64,000 bases of DNA from positions 62,001 through 126,000 of the forward strand of contig JAMOWA010000068.1 in assembly GCA_027061805.1 (NCBI GenBank). Reading direction: 5' to 3'. This stretch comes from Thermoanaerobaculia bacterium (GTDB lineage: Bacteria; Acidobacteriota; Thermoanaerobaculia; Thermoanaerobaculales; Sulfomarinibacteraceae). Positions within the stretch are counted from its first letter, which is position 1. Every line of letters starts with the position of its first letter. The notes below the pieces were generated by a model, which searched no databases, was not told the DNA's origin, and worked only from the letters and a program-made list of their open reading frames with translations. Positions 1-9,570 of this stretch are shown here, piece after piece. The position numbers and the translations under genes are program-made.

Positions 1-87
1 CATCCCATGCCACACCGCCAGGACGGCTGCGGCCATGGTCACCACGTGCAGGAACCGGCGTCTCCTCACAGCGCCACCGCGGACCAT
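1..87 (-). CDS. N-terminus of an exported protein, cut by window edge
   Basis: From an ATG at 87 the minus strand reads a basic N-terminus with an RRRRFL run, then an alanine/valine-rich hydrophobic stretch, and stays open to base 1. This looks like a Tat-type or Sec signal peptide of a protein whose body lies outside the window. It starts 84 bases after the Crp/Fnr gene, so the two may be co-transcribed. A GTG at 69 is an alternative start. With only 29 codons visible, no function can be given. Confidence 0.4.
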   Translation of the reverse strand, partial: MVRGGAVRRRRFLHVVTMAAAVLAVWHGM

Positions 88-170
88 CGTGTGCAGGAAG
101 ACCCCTGTTGTCAATGGAATGACCTGCTCAAACGAACGAGCGTGGAGGCGGCCCCGCCTGGCGGGACCCT

Positions 171-860
171 TCACTCCACGGGGCCGACGGCCAGCTGGCG
201 GAGGCGGTCCGGGGTCAGCACCACGATCCGGTGCCCCTCGGCGCGGATCACGCCGTCCTCCTCCAGGCGCCTCATGGTCCTGGAGAGCACCTCGGGGGCG
301 GTGCCGCACTGGGCCGCCACCAGGTTGCGGGCCTCGGGGATCTCCACCACGTCGCCGGCCTCCAGCTCCCGGTCCCCGGCCCGGGCCAGGAGGAACACCG
401 CCAGCCGTTCCTCCACGCGGCGCTGGGTCAGCAGCTCCAGCTTCGCGGCCAGGTGGCGGGCCCACAGCGAGACGGAGCGGACCATGCCCAGCGCCAGCTC
501 GGGTTCCTCCCGGAGCAGGGCGAGCAACACCTCCCGGGACCACGACCACACCACCGAGGGCTCCAGCGCCACGGCCGTGGCCGGGTAGGTCCCGTCACCG
601 AAGACGGCGGCCTCGGCGAAGGTCTGGCCGGGGTCCACCAGGTGCAGGAGCAGCTCACGCCCCCCCGGGGAGTACCGGACGAGCTTGATCCGGCCCTCGA
701 GGAGGGCCAGCACGGACTCGGCGGGGGTCCCCTCGGTGAAGAGCACCTCGGTGCGCGCCACGCTGCGCTCCCTCCCCGCGGCGATCACGCGCTCCTGCAG
801 CTCCCGGGGCAGGTGCCGGATGAGCGGCACCTGGCGCAGCGTCTCCCGTGCGTCGATCAT
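171..860 (-). CDS. Crp/Fnr-family transcriptional regulator
   Basis: A 229-residue protein with an N-terminal cyclic-nucleotide-binding-like beta barrel (about 10-125), a long dimer helix, and a C-terminal winged helix (about 150-220, around residues ARNLVAAQCGTAPEVLSRTM). That length and order match Crp/Fnr regulators. The N-terminus lacks the cysteine cluster of true Fnr, so a 4Fe-4S sensor is unlikely and the ligand is unknown. A minus-strand TATACT box at 868-873 lies 7 bases before the ATG, which would give an almost leaderless mRNA. The next gene downstream encodes an exported protein that could be a target. Confidence 0.9.
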   Translation of the reverse strand: MIDARETLRQVPLIRHLPRELQERVIAAGRERSVARTEVLFTEGTPAESVLALLEGRIKLVRYSPGGRELLLHLVDPGQTFAEAAVFGDGTYPATAVALEPSVVWSWSREVLLALLREEPELALGMVRSVSLWARHLAAKLELLTQRRVEERLAVFLLARAGDRELEAGDVVEIPEARNLVAAQCGTAPEVLSRTMRRLEEDGVIRAEGHRIVVLTPDRLRQLAVGPVE

Positions 861-867
861 CCCCCCG

Positions 868-873
868 AGTATA
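868..873 (-). promoter_or_regulatory. Candidate -10 box of the Crp/Fnr gene
   Basis: TATACT on the minus strand, 7 bases before the ATG at 860. No good -35 hexamer is visible at 16-18 bases. The position predicts transcription starting at or next to the start codon. Confidence 0.45.
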
Positions 874-896
874 GCCCGATTCGTTGCGTCCGGGTC

Positions 897-2579
897 TCAG
901 CGGTGGAGGGCGCCGTAATCCGCCGCGATGGGGTACCGGCGCCCGACACCGAAGGCCTTGGTGGTGATCCTGAGGCCGGGGGCGGCCTGGCGGCGCTTGT
1001 ACTCGTTGCGGTCGATGAGCCGGATCACCTCGCGGACCACCCCCTCGTCGAGGCCCTCCTCCACCATCTCCCGGAGCGAGGCGTTCCGCTCCACGTAGAG
1101 CTCGAGGATCCTGTCCAGCACGTCGTAGGGCGGCAGGGAATCCTGGTCTGTCTGGCCGGGACGGAGCTCCGCCGAGGGCGGCTTGGTGATGATGGTCTCC
1201 GGGATCACCTCGCGCTCCCGGTTCAGCCAGCGCGCCATCTTCCAGACCATGGTCTTGGGCACGTCGCTGATCACGGCGAGACCGCCGGACATGTCGCCGT
1301 AGAGTGTGCAGTAGCCCACCGCAAGCTCGGACTTGTTGCCCGTGGACAGCAGCAGCATCCCGAACTTGTTGGACAGCGCCATGAGCACGTTGCCCCGGAC
1401 CCTGGCCTGGATGTTCTCCTCCGTCACGTCGGGCTCCCGCCCCTCGAAGTGCTCCGCCATGGTGTCCAGGTAGCTCTGGAAGATCCCGTCGATGGGGATC
1501 ACCCGGTACCCGATGCCGAGGTTCCGGGCCAGCGCCTCGGCGTCGGTCAGGCTGGAAGCCGACGAGTAGCGGGTGGGCATGGCCACGCCCAGGACGTTCT
1601 CCGGGCCCAGGGCCTCCGCCGCGATGACCGCCGTGAGGGCCGAGTCGATGCCCCCGGAAAGCCCCAGCACCACCCGCCGGAAGCCGCACTTGGCGGTGTA
1701 GTCCCGGAGGCCCAGCACCAGGGCCCGCCAGGCCTCCTCCACGGGCCCCCTCGACACCGGCCGGAGGTGCCCCGGCTCGCCCGCGGCGCAGGAGCGCTGC
1801 CGGAGCGCCCCGTCCGGGATCTCGTGGACCAGGAGGTCCTCGGCGAAGTCCCGGGCCCGGGCCACCACCGTTCCCGTGGGGTCCAGCACCAGCGAGTGGC
1901 CGTCGAAGACGAGCTCGTCGTTGCCGCCCACCTGGTTGGCCACCACCATCCACCGGCGGTGCTTGGCGGCCTCGGCGGAGAGCATCTCCCGCCGCAGCCC
2001 GCCCTTGCCCACGGAGAAGGGGCTCGCCGAGACGTTCACCAGGAGCTGCGCCCCGGCCCCCACCAGCTCCCCGACGGGATCGCGCCGGTAGAGCCGCCGC
2101 GGCCAGAAGTCCGGGTCGTTCCAGGCGTCCTCGCAGACCGTGACGCCCAGCTTCAGCCCGTCCAGCACCAGCGGCTCCACCTCGCCACCGGGCTCGAAGT
2201 GGCGGGCCTCGTCGAAGACGTCGTAGGTGGGCAGCAGGCACTTGACGTACCGCCCCGCCACCCGGCCGCCCACGCAGAGGGCCGCGCCGTTGAAGAGCGG
2301 CTTGCCCGCCGGGGCGGGGTTGCGCTCCACGTACCCCGTCACGATGGCCGGACCGCCGTCGCTCAGGGCCGCCACCCGCTCCAGCTGCTCCAGGTTCGCC
2401 CGCACGAAGTCGTCCCGGTCCAGCAGGTCCCGCGGCGGGTAACCCACCGTGGCCAGCTCCGAGAAGACCACCAGGTCCGCTCCCCGCTCACCGGCACGGG
2501 CCACGGCGTCCCGCATCTTCTCCAGGTTCCCGTCGAAGGCCCCCACCGTGTAGTCCAGCTGGGCGATGGCAATTCGCAT
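897..2579 (-). CDS. nadE: Glutamine-dependent NAD+ synthetase
   Basis: A 560-residue two-domain enzyme that makes NAD+ from deamido-NAD+ with ATP and glutamine. The N-terminal nitrilase-like glutaminase domain carries the triad E41, K113 and C149 (context VTVCEDAW). The C-terminal synthetase domain carries the P-loop SGGIDSA at 308-314. Length fits glutamine-dependent NadE. The ATG at 2579 gives the family start; longer readings of the same frame run into repeat DNA. A minus-strand TATCCT box at 2599-2604 and a GGCGGGGAG ribosome site precede it. It is a single-gene unit between the Crp/Fnr gene and a repeat-filled gap. Confidence 0.96.
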   Translation of the reverse strand: MRIAIAQLDYTVGAFDGNLEKMRDAVARAGERGADLVVFSELATVGYPPRDLLDRDDFVRANLEQLERVAALSDGGPAIVTGYVERNPAPAGKPLFNGAALCVGGRVAGRYVKCLLPTYDVFDEARHFEPGGEVEPLVLDGLKLGVTVCEDAWNDPDFWPRRLYRRDPVGELVGAGAQLLVNVSASPFSVGKGGLRREMLSAEAAKHRRWMVVANQVGGNDELVFDGHSLVLDPTGTVVARARDFAEDLLVHEIPDGALRQRSCAAGEPGHLRPVSRGPVEEAWRALVLGLRDYTAKCGFRRVVLGLSGGIDSALTAVIAAEALGPENVLGVAMPTRYSSASSLTDAEALARNLGIGYRVIPIDGIFQSYLDTMAEHFEGREPDVTEENIQARVRGNVLMALSNKFGMLLLSTGNKSELAVGYCTLYGDMSGGLAVISDVPKTMVWKMARWLNREREVIPETIITKPPSAELRPGQTDQDSLPPYDVLDRILELYVERNASLREMVEEGLDEGVVREVIRLIDRNEYKRRQAAPGLRITTKAFGVGRRYPIAADYGALHR

Positions 2580-2642
2580 GGGCACGCTCCCCGCCTCAAG
2601 GATAGACCATGAGGGGGGGAGGACGTGAGGGCGGCTCCCGCC

Positions 2643-3227
2643 CAGCCGGGGAGCAGGGGCGCAGGGGAGAGGAGGTGCGACGGCCGCCTGGATCGTGAAA
2701 CGTGAAAGGTGAAACGTGAAACGAATGAGGGCGAAGGGGATGGTGCGACACCCGCTCCCCCACCCGTGCGACGCCCACCCTCCCGCCCGGATCGTGAAAC
2801 GTAAAACGTGAAACGTGAAACGAATGAGGGTGAAGGGGATGGTGCGACACCCGCTCCCCCACCCGTGCGCGGAGTGCAGCATGTGCGTTCGCCGAGGGGA
2901 AGCCGTCGCAGGGAGCGCCGCTCGAACGTCGCGGCCTCGTGCTTCCGGCGAGTGGAGGAGACGCCGTGCTCAGAGAGGGTGTCGCCCGGGTTCTGCGGGC
3001 ACACGATGCCGGCCTGGAGGCGGGCGCTCCCCGCGGGGGCGTTCTCTCTCCGGATGTCCGGTTGTGTTCCACGGCGTGTGGTCCTCGCGGGCCCGCACAG
3101 GATCGCGAAGGGGCGTCCTGACCTCCTCACGTCCTGACGCCCTCACGTCCTCACTCTCATTCGTTTCACGTCTCACCTTTCACGTTTCACGGACGGGCGG
3201 GTGGGCGGATGTCCCACACCCGCTTCC
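2643..3227. repeat. Composite intergenic repeat block, minus orientation, plus octamers
   Basis: About 590 bases without a supported gene. At 2643-2675 are a few CAGGGGAG-like octamers. Two heptamer arrays of CGTGAAA lie at 2692-2735 and 2794-2838, each followed by a GAAGGGG tract. Module B, containing GTCGCGGCCTCGTGC, is at about 2887-2960, and module C, containing GATGCCGGCCTGGAGG, at about 2995-3045. A plus-oriented TTTCACG array is at 3160-3190. Modules A-B-C here are the mirror of the C-B-A order at 7.7 and 12.4 kb. Confidence 0.8.
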
Positions 3228-4268
3228 CTACCCAACGCCCTCCACCGCGCCGGCGAGCTTCGCCAGGAGGGACGAGGTGGGTACCCCGGGCTCCAGGGGA
3301 TCGGCCCAGATGCCATCACCATCCGGAAGCGCCTCCCCTTCCACCCGCCACACCACCGGGACCACCGTGATCCGCCGGTGTGTGATGCTGTGCCGCACCG
3401 GATCCGCGGCCCGCCCGCCGTCCAGGGGCAGACCCGCCGCCGCGCGGGCCGCTGCCACCGGGTCCACGTCGGCGCCGAGACCGGTGGCCAGGGGCGGCAG
3501 CCACAGCCCGCGGAGCACGGCGCCCCCGGTCACGGGCCGCAGCAGCCAGCGCCCCGAGGGGGAGACCACCACCGCGGCGGCCCAGCGGTGCGCCTCCGGC
3601 CCGCGTGTCCTCCTTGGCGGGGGGATGGCCTCCTGCCGCCCGGAGGCGAGCGCGGCGCACTCCCCGGCGAACGGGCACGCCCCGCAGTCCGGCCCACGCG
3701 GCGTGCAGACGGTGGCGCCCAGCTCCATGAGAGCCTCGTTGACCACCGCGGGCGGCGCCTCCTCCATGAGCGCCTCCACCCACGTCCGGATGGCCCCGCT
3801 CGCCGCCGCCCGCCTCGGGTCCCCCTCCAGGCCAAGCACCCTGGCACCCACCCGCAGCACGTTGCCGTCCAGCACCGCCACCCGCTCCCCGAAGGCCAGG
3901 GAGGCCACCGCCGCCGCCGTGTACGGCCCGATGCCCGGCAGCTCCCGGAGCCCGGCCGCCGAGCCGGGCAGGCGGCCACCGCGCTCCACCACCTCCCGCG
4001 CCAGGCGGTGGAGCGACCGCGCGCGCCGGTAGTACCCGAGGCCGGACCAGGCCTCCAGCACCTCCTCCTCCCGGACCTGCGCCAGGGACCGCAGGTCCGG
4101 GAAGCGCCGGAGGAACTCCCGGAACCGCGGTACGACCCGGTCCACCCGGGTCTGCTGGAGCATCAGCTCGCTCACCAGCACCCCGTAGGGATCCCGCGAC
4201 CCGCCCCGCCAGGGCAGGTCCCTGGCGCTGGCGGCGAACCATCGTGCGAGGCGTTTCCCGGGCGACAC
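3228..4268 (-). CDS. mutY: A/G-specific adenine glycosylase MutY
   Basis: A 346-residue base-excision glycosylase that removes adenine opposite 8-oxoguanine. Visible are catalytic E34 in SELMLQQT, the helix-hairpin-helix LPGIGPYTA at 110-118, catalytic D134 in LDGNVLRV, and the 4Fe-4S ligands C188, C195, C198 and C204 with C-x6-C-x2-C-x5-C spacing. A C-terminal NUDIX-like 8-oxoG recognition domain follows. The GTG at 4268 gives the usual length; the much longer open frame upstream is only the shadow of other genes. No partner gene is adjacent. Confidence 0.95.
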   Translation of the reverse strand: MSPGKRLARWFAASARDLPWRGGSRDPYGVLVSELMLQQTRVDRVVPRFREFLRRFPDLRSLAQVREEEVLEAWSGLGYYRRARSLHRLAREVVERGGRLPGSAAGLRELPGIGPYTAAAVASLAFGERVAVLDGNVLRVGARVLGLEGDPRRAAASGAIRTWVEALMEEAPPAVVNEALMELGATVCTPRGPDCGACPFAGECAALASGRQEAIPPPRRTRGPEAHRWAAAVVVSPSGRWLLRPVTGGAVLRGLWLPPLATGLGADVDPVAAARAAAGLPLDGGRAADPVRHSITHRRITVVPVVWRVEGEALPDGDGIWADPLEPGVPTSSLLAKLAGAVEGVG

Positions 4269-4313
4269 GCCGCGATTGTAGCGGGCCGGCTCCCCTCCCC
4301 GGGCTCCAGGTAG

Positions 4314-4319
4314 TAGAAT
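4314..4319 (+). promoter_or_regulatory. Candidate -10 box of the mtaD-like gene
   Basis: TAGAAT about 64 bases before the GTG start at 4383, in the gap divergent from mutY. The -35 region is not recognisable. Confidence 0.3.
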
Positions 4320-4382
4320 GTGGGCTCGGGCGCGTCCCGGCGGGCCCCCGCCCGCCCGACCGGCGCCCGGAGGGAGACGGCC

Positions 4383-5705
4383 GTGATCGCAACCACATCG
4401 TGGGACCTGCTCGTCTACGGCGGCACCGTGCTCACCCTGGAGCCCGGCTGCCGTGCCATCACCAACGGCGCCGTGGCCATCGCCGACGGGCGCATCGCCG
4501 CCGTGGGCCCCGCCGAGGCGCTCCTGGACCAGGCCCCCACGGGGGAGGTGCTGGACGCCACCGGCTGCCTGGTGATGCCGGGCTTCGTGAACACCCATTC
4601 CCACCTGGCCATGACGCTGCTCCGGGGCCTCGCGGACGACCTGCCCCTCAAGGACTGGCTCGAGGGGCATATCTGGCCCGCCGAGCGCGAGCACATGAAC
4701 CGGGAGACCATCCGCGTGGGGACGCTCCTGGCGGCCGCCGAGCAGCTCCTGGCCGGGGTCACCACCACCACCGACATGTACTTCTTCGACGACGAGGTGG
4801 GGACGGTCCTGGCCGAGGTTGGGATGCGGGCCGTGGTGGCCGAGTCCCTCCTGGACTTCACCACGCCGCGCTGCTCGGGCCCCGACGAGATGCTCGAGCG
4901 CCAGCGGGAGCTCATCGAGATGTTCCGTGACCACCCGCTGATCACGCCGGCCGTGGCGCCCCACTCGCCCTACACCGTCTCTGCGGCCAACCTGGTGCGG
5001 GAGGCCGAGCTGGCCGACGAGATGGACGTGCCGCTCCACATCCACCTGGCGGAGACCCGCTGGGAGGTGGAGAAGCTGCTGGAGGAGAAGGGGGTCTCGC
5101 CCGTGGCCTACCTGGCGGACCTGGGCGTGCTGTCCGAGCGGACCGTGGCGGCCCACTGCGTCCACGTCTCCCCGGAGGACATCGGGATCCTGGGCGAGTT
5201 CGAGGTGGGGGTCTCCCACAACCCCGTGAGCAACCTGAAGCTGGCCTCGGGCGTGTCCCCCGTCCCCACCATGCTGGAGGCGGGCGTCACGGTGGCGCTG
5301 GGCACCGACGGAACCGCCTCCAACAACACCCTCGACGTGCTCCGCGACATGCAGGTCGCCGCGCTCCTCCACAAGGGCACCGGTGGCCAGCCCACGGTGC
5401 TCCCCGCCCGGCAGGCCGTGGAGATGGCCACGGTGGACGGCGCGAAGGTCCTGGGGCTGGACGGCAGGATCGGCAGGCTGTCGGAGGGCATGGAGGCCGA
5501 CCTGGTCTGCCTCGACCTCACCGGAGCCCATGCCACCCCGCTGTACGACCACGTCTCCCACCTGGCCTACGCCGCCCGATCCTCCGACGTGCGGCACGTG
5601 CTGGTGCGGGGCAAGGTACTGGTGAACAACGGGGAGCTCCAGACCATCGACCTGGAGGAGGTCCGCACGAAGGCCGCCGAGATCGCCGAAAAGATCGCGG
5701 GATGA
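4383..5705 (+). CDS. mtaD: 5-methylthioadenosine/S-adenosylhomocysteine deaminase-like amidohydrolase
   Basis: A 440-residue metal-dependent TIM-barrel deaminase of the MtaD/TrzN/ATZ group, expected to deaminate MTA or SAH in methionine salvage. Metal and substrate ligands are H72 and H74 in NTHSHL, H219/H221 in HIHLAET, H258 in AAHCVH, and D309 in GTDGTASNN, in normal order. The GTG start has GGAGGGAGA about 6 bases upstream; a longer frame start lacks such support. The neighbour upstream is divergent and the sigma gene downstream is 45 bases away. The exact substrate is inferred from motif similarity and length. Confidence 0.9.
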   Translation: MIATTSWDLLVYGGTVLTLEPGCRAITNGAVAIADGRIAAVGPAEALLDQAPTGEVLDATGCLVMPGFVNTHSHLAMTLLRGLADDLPLKDWLEGHIWPAEREHMNRETIRVGTLLAAAEQLLAGVTTTTDMYFFDDEVGTVLAEVGMRAVVAESLLDFTTPRCSGPDEMLERQRELIEMFRDHPLITPAVAPHSPYTVSAANLVREAELADEMDVPLHIHLAETRWEVEKLLEEKGVSPVAYLADLGVLSERTVAAHCVHVSPEDIGILGEFEVGVSHNPVSNLKLASGVSPVPTMLEAGVTVALGTDGTASNNTLDVLRDMQVAALLHKGTGGQPTVLPARQAVEMATVDGAKVLGLDGRIGRLSEGMEADLVCLDLTGAHATPLYDHVSHLAYAARSSDVRHVLVRGKVLVNNGELQTIDLEEVRTKAAEIAEKIAG

Positions 5706-5739
5706 AACCCGCCGGGGGAATATCCGTTCAGCCAGAACG

Positions 5740-5745
5740 TATGAT
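5740..5745 (+). promoter_or_regulatory. Candidate -10 box of the first ECF sigma operon
   Basis: TATGAT ends 5 bases before the GTG at 5751, predicting a leaderless or near-leaderless transcript. A GGGAAT at 5716-5721 lies at a plausible -35 distance and could be read by an ECF sigma factor. Confidence 0.4.
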
Positions 5746-5750
5746 TCCGC

Positions 5751-6380
5751 GTGAGCATGACCATGACCCTGCCGCAGAGTGAAGCCGCGAGCCTGCACCG
5801 GCTCTGGGTGGAGCGGGCCCAGGCCGGCGACGCCGAGGCCTGCGAGGAGCTCGCCCGGCACTGCCAGCGTCAGGCCTACCTCCTCGCCCTCCAGCTGACC
5901 GGAAACCGGGACGACGCCCTGGACCTCGCGCAGGACGCCATGATCCGCTTCTTCGGGGCCCTGTCGCGGTTCGACCGCAGGAGGCCCCTCCGGCCCTGGC
6001 TCTACCGCATCGTCCGCAACCTCTACAGGGACCGGCTGCGACGCCAGCGGCTGCGGCGCACCGAGCCGCTGGAGGCGGTGGCCCCCCTGGCCGTCGCCGA
6101 GGGGGGGAACCCGCAGCCCAGCCCGGAGGCCGTGGCCTCCCGCCACGAGCTGCAGCGCGTTGTCTGGGAGGAGGTCCAGAAGCTTCCTCCTCCCTTCCGG
6201 GAGATCGTCGTGCTCCGTGACTACCAGGACCTCGAGTACGCGGAGATCGCCCGCATCCTGCGGGTGCCCCGCGGTACCGTGATGTCCCGCCTGCACCGGG
6301 CCCGCCGCCGTCTCGCCGAGGCCGTCCGTGCCCGTGTGGCGTCGTCCGACGGCGCCGGGGAGGGCCAGGACCATGCGTGA
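5751..6380 (+). CDS. ECF-type RNA polymerase sigma factor
   Basis: A 209-residue sigma factor with region 2 (about 20-95; DDALDLAQDAMIRFF and RRPLRPWLYRIVRN) and region 4 (about 130-195; LPPPFREIVVLRDYQDLEY with an HTH and SRLHRARRRL). The GTG at 5751 follows a TATGAT box; in-frame ATGs at 5757 and 5763 are alternatives. Its stop overlaps the ATG of the zinc-finger anti-sigma gene, so the pair is translationally coupled. The signal it answers is unknown. Confidence 0.93.
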   Translation: MSMTMTLPQSEAASLHRLWVERAQAGDAEACEELARHCQRQAYLLALQLTGNRDDALDLAQDAMIRFFGALSRFDRRRPLRPWLYRIVRNLYRDRLRRQRLRRTEPLEAVAPLAVAEGGNPQPSPEAVASRHELQRVVWEEVQKLPPPFREIVVLRDYQDLEYAEIARILRVPRGTVMSRLHRARRRLAEAVRARVASSDGAGEGQDHA

Positions 6381-6812
6381 GCGCTGCCCCACCGGCCTCG
6401 AGGAGCGTCTCCTCACGGCGTACCTGGACGGTGAGCTCACCCAGGGCGGGATGCAGAAGGTGGAGGTCCACGTGGAGGCCTGTGCACACTGCCGGTCCCT
6501 CCTCGAGGACCTCTCCAGGATCCGGGAGGCCACCATGAACACGAGCTTCGCGACGCCACCCGACAACCAGTGGAACGAGCTGCCCCGGACCCCGGCGAGC
6601 GGCACCTTCCGCCGGCTGGGCTGGTGGCTGGTGATCCCCTGGCTGGTCCTCGTGATCGCCTGGGGACTGTGGGAGGCCTGGAAGGGCTCCGCCGGGGTCC
6701 TCGAGCGGGTCCTCGTCTTCGGCGGGATCGGCGGCGTGGTCCTGCTCTTCCTGTCCGTGCTGCTGGACCGGTTGCGGGATGCCGCCACCGATCGGTACCG
6801 GGAGGTGAACAG

Positions 6813-6816
<4 letters not shown>
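6373..6816 (+). CDS. Membrane anti-sigma factor with zinc-finger domain
   Basis: A 147-residue protein with an N-terminal zf-HC2 domain (YLDGEL, then H-x3-C-x2-C in VHVEACAHC at about 33-40) followed by two predicted transmembrane helices (about 80-101 and 110-130). It should hold the adjacent ECF sigma factor inactive at the membrane. The start overlaps the sigma stop by 8 bases. The short loop between the helices leaves little room for a periplasmic sensor, so sensing may be in the membrane or by a partner. Confidence 0.88.
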
Positions 6817-7136
<320 letters not shown>

Positions 7137-7194
7137 GCCGACGTCTCCGGTCCCGCGGACACCCGCCGGTCTCCCCATCGGCCACCGTCTGCGC

Positions 7195-7200
7195 TATCCT
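7195..7200 (+). promoter_or_regulatory. Candidate -10 box of the SCP2-like gene
   Basis: TATCCT 31 bases before the ATG at 7232. A GGGAGGGG ribosome site lies between them, so this gene, unlike several neighbours, has a normal leader. Confidence 0.35.
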
Positions 7201-7231
7201 GAGCGGAGAAGGCTGGCAACGGGAGGGGTGC

Positions 7232-7660
7232 ATGGCTGTGGAGATCTTCACCGACGAGTGGGCTCACGAGTGGTGCAGCAAGATCAACGGCAACGCCGCC
7301 TACGCCGACGCGGCGAGGCGGTGGGAGGGCGCCATCGTCCTCCAGATGTCCGCCGATGCGGACTGGGGCATCCCGGAGGACCGGTCGGTGATCGCCGACC
7401 TGTGGCACGGCGAGTGTCGGGGGGCGAAGGCCGCCACCGAGGACGACCTGGACGAGGCTCCCTACATCATCGCCGCCACGCCCGACACCTGGAACAAGGT
7501 GCTGTCCGGCGACCTCGACCCCATCGTGGCGCTCATGGGCGGCAAGCTCAAGCTCGCCCGGGGCAAGCTCTTCAGGCTGCTCCCCTTCACCAGGGCCGCC
7601 AAGGAGATGGTCGAATCCGCCAGGGCCGTGGACACCTCCTTCCCCGACGGCTGGCAGTAG
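7232..7660 (+). CDS. SCP2 sterol-carrier-type protein
   Basis: A 142-residue single-domain protein resembling the SCP2 lipid-binding fold: an N-terminal helix (FTDEWAHEWCSKIN), beta strands with WEGAIVLQM, and the C-terminal segment DPIVALMGGKLKLARGKL that closes the lipid tunnel. In bacteria such proteins bind hydrophobic ligands, but the ligand here is unknown. The ATG has GGGAGGGG 5-6 bases upstream. It is single and convergent with the wax-ester synthase gene across a repeat block, so a shared lipid role is only suggestive. Confidence 0.85.
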   Translation: MAVEIFTDEWAHEWCSKINGNAAYADAARRWEGAIVLQMSADADWGIPEDRSVIADLWHGECRGAKAATEDDLDEAPYIIAATPDTWNKVLSGDLDPIVALMGGKLKLARGKLFRLLPFTRAAKEMVESARAVDTSFPDGWQ

Positions 7661-7997
7661 GCAGCGGAACGCGACCCGGGGGGGACCACAACCTCTCGGC
7701 GCGTGGCGCAGGAACGCCCCCACGGGGAGCCCCGGCCTCCAGGCCGGCATCGTGCCCCCCCAGAACCCGGGAGACACCCTCCCGCCGAGCCACCTCGCCT
7801 CCACTCACCCAAAGCACGAGGCCGCGACTTTCGAGCGGCGCTCCCCCCACGACCTCCCCTCGGCAAACGCAAATGCGGCCCTACCCGCACGGGCGGATGG
7901 CCAAGTGCCATACGGGCGGGTGGCCGGCCGCCGCACATTCCCTTCGCCCTCATTCGTTTCACGTTTCACGTTTCACGACCCGACCGGCCGGCGCTCC
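7661..7997. repeat. Composite intergenic repeat, plus orientation (C-B-A)
   Basis: The gap between two convergent genes is filled by one full composite element: module C (GGCCTCCAGGCCGGCATCGT) at about 7711-7765, module B (GCACGAGGCCGCGACTTTCG) at about 7811-7880, and a TTTCACG array at about 7956-7977 with GC-rich flanks. No gene is seen. Confidence 0.85.
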
Positions 7998-9356
7998 CTA
8001 CCCCTCCCGCTTCTCGATCTCCTCCAGCAGGAGGTCGAGCTCGCCGTGGACGTGCTGGACCAGCGTGTCGGGATCCGGCACCAGGGCGGCGTCCACCGCC
8101 ACGCCCACCCGGACCTCGCCCGCGTAGCTGAAGATACTCACGCCCAGCCCCAGGCGGGCGGACTGCGGCACCCAGAACATCATGTTGCGGAGCTTGCAGC
8201 CGGCGAGATAGAGGTGCTTCCGCGGTCCGGGCACGTTGGTCATCACCAGGGTGGCCTTGCTTCCGAAAAAGTCCACGCCCAGGGCAAGCAGCTCCGGCCT
8301 GGCGATGCCCAGGAGCTGCAGCACACTGAACACCACGCCGGCCTCGGGCGACCTCTTGAGGCGATTCATCCGCCGGCGGACCGTGGCCAGGCGCTTCAGC
8401 GGATCGTTCAGTCCCACAGGCAGCGCCACGAACACCAGGCCAAAACGGTTCCCGAGCTCCCCCAGCTCCTCCTCGGGCCTGAGGTTCACGGGCAGTACCG
8501 CGTGGATGTCCTCGCCCTCCACACGGTCCCCCCTGCCGATGAGATACCGCCGCATGGCCCCCGTGGCCACCGCCAGGAGCACATCATTGACCGTTGCCCC
8601 CGCGATCTTCCCGATCCGCTTCACCTCGTCGAGGGAAACTGGCCCGGACCAGGCCGCCTTCTTGGTGATGGTGATCCGTCCCTTGAAGGCGGTCTTCGGG
8701 TCGGCAGGCCGCTGGACGAGCCGGGCCAGCACGCTGACGGCACCGGCTCCGCTCTGCACGAGCTCCGCGAGCTTCTCCGGGTTGACGAACGCCTCGCGGC
8801 CCTGGTTGACGAGCGCCGCAGGCAGGCTCCGCGCCCCGCCCGGCGAGGCCTTCCCCTTCTTGCGCACCACCGGCGGCGCCTCGGGCTCCTCGTCCGTGAG
8901 CGTGAACAGCAGCCGGACCAGCGCGATCCCGTCGCCGATGCAGTGGTGCAGCCGGATGATGATGGCGGTCCCCTCGCCGTAATCCTCCACCACGTGGATC
9001 TGCCACAGCGGCCGTGAGCGATCCAGCGGCGTGCTCATGAGGTCGCTCACAAGGTCCTGGAGTGCCTTCTGGTCCTGGGGTGCGGCAAGGGCCACCTTCC
9101 GCAGGTGGTACCGCAGCGTGAAGTGCTCGTCCTCCACCCACCTCGGCTTGCCGAGGGGCAGCACCGCCTCCAGCACCTTCTGGCGGAACCGATCGTGGAT
9201 CATGAGCCGGTCCTCGATGATCTCCTTGAGCCGGGCGAGCTCCACGCGCCCGTCCAGGACCATCAGCGCGGTGATGGTCATGAGGTTCGTGGAGTCCTCC
9301 ATCCGCAGCCATGCGCTGTCCACATTGTCCATGAGGACGCCATCCCGCCTGAACAT
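7998..9356 (-). CDS. Wax ester synthase/diacylglycerol acyltransferase
   Basis: A 452-residue acyltransferase of the WS/DGAT family, which moves acyl-CoA groups onto fatty alcohols or diacylglycerol to form storage lipid. The catalytic HHxxxDG motif is at 137-143 (HHCIGDG). A conserved N-terminal SAWLRMED block and the later VNDVLL and GPRKHLYLAG segments fit the family, as does length. ATG 9356, GTG 9362 and TTG 9365 are all possible; AAGGTGAGG lies just upstream. It is divergent from the phasin gene, suggesting a shared storage-inclusion role. Confidence 0.93.
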   Translation of the reverse strand: MFRRDGVLMDNVDSAWLRMEDSTNLMTITALMVLDGRVELARLKEIIEDRLMIHDRFRQKVLEAVLPLGKPRWVEDEHFTLRYHLRKVALAAPQDQKALQDLVSDLMSTPLDRSRPLWQIHVVEDYGEGTAIIIRLHHCIGDGIALVRLLFTLTDEEPEAPPVVRKKGKASPGGARSLPAALVNQGREAFVNPEKLAELVQSGAGAVSVLARLVQRPADPKTAFKGRITITKKAAWSGPVSLDEVKRIGKIAGATVNDVLLAVATGAMRRYLIGRGDRVEGEDIHAVLPVNLRPEEELGELGNRFGLVFVALPVGLNDPLKRLATVRRRMNRLKRSPEAGVVFSVLQLLGIARPELLALGVDFFGSKATLVMTNVPGPRKHLYLAGCKLRNMMFWVPQSARLGLGVSIFSYAGEVRVGVAVDAALVPDPDTLVQHVHGELDLLLEEIEKREG

Positions 9357-9570
9357 GCTCACCAAACCTCACCTTCCCCGCATGGACCACGGACTCCTCT
9401 CGGCCCCTTCCGCTCGACCTGGAACGCATCCAGTGGGTGCTCCATGATACCAGGAGGCCTTCCGGTCGGTCCCTGCCGGCATTCTCCGGATTGCCACATC
9501 GCGGCATCACCCGTCGGACTATCAGGGATCAGACTTGCAACCTGTTGCTCTCCTGGGACAAAAATATTTG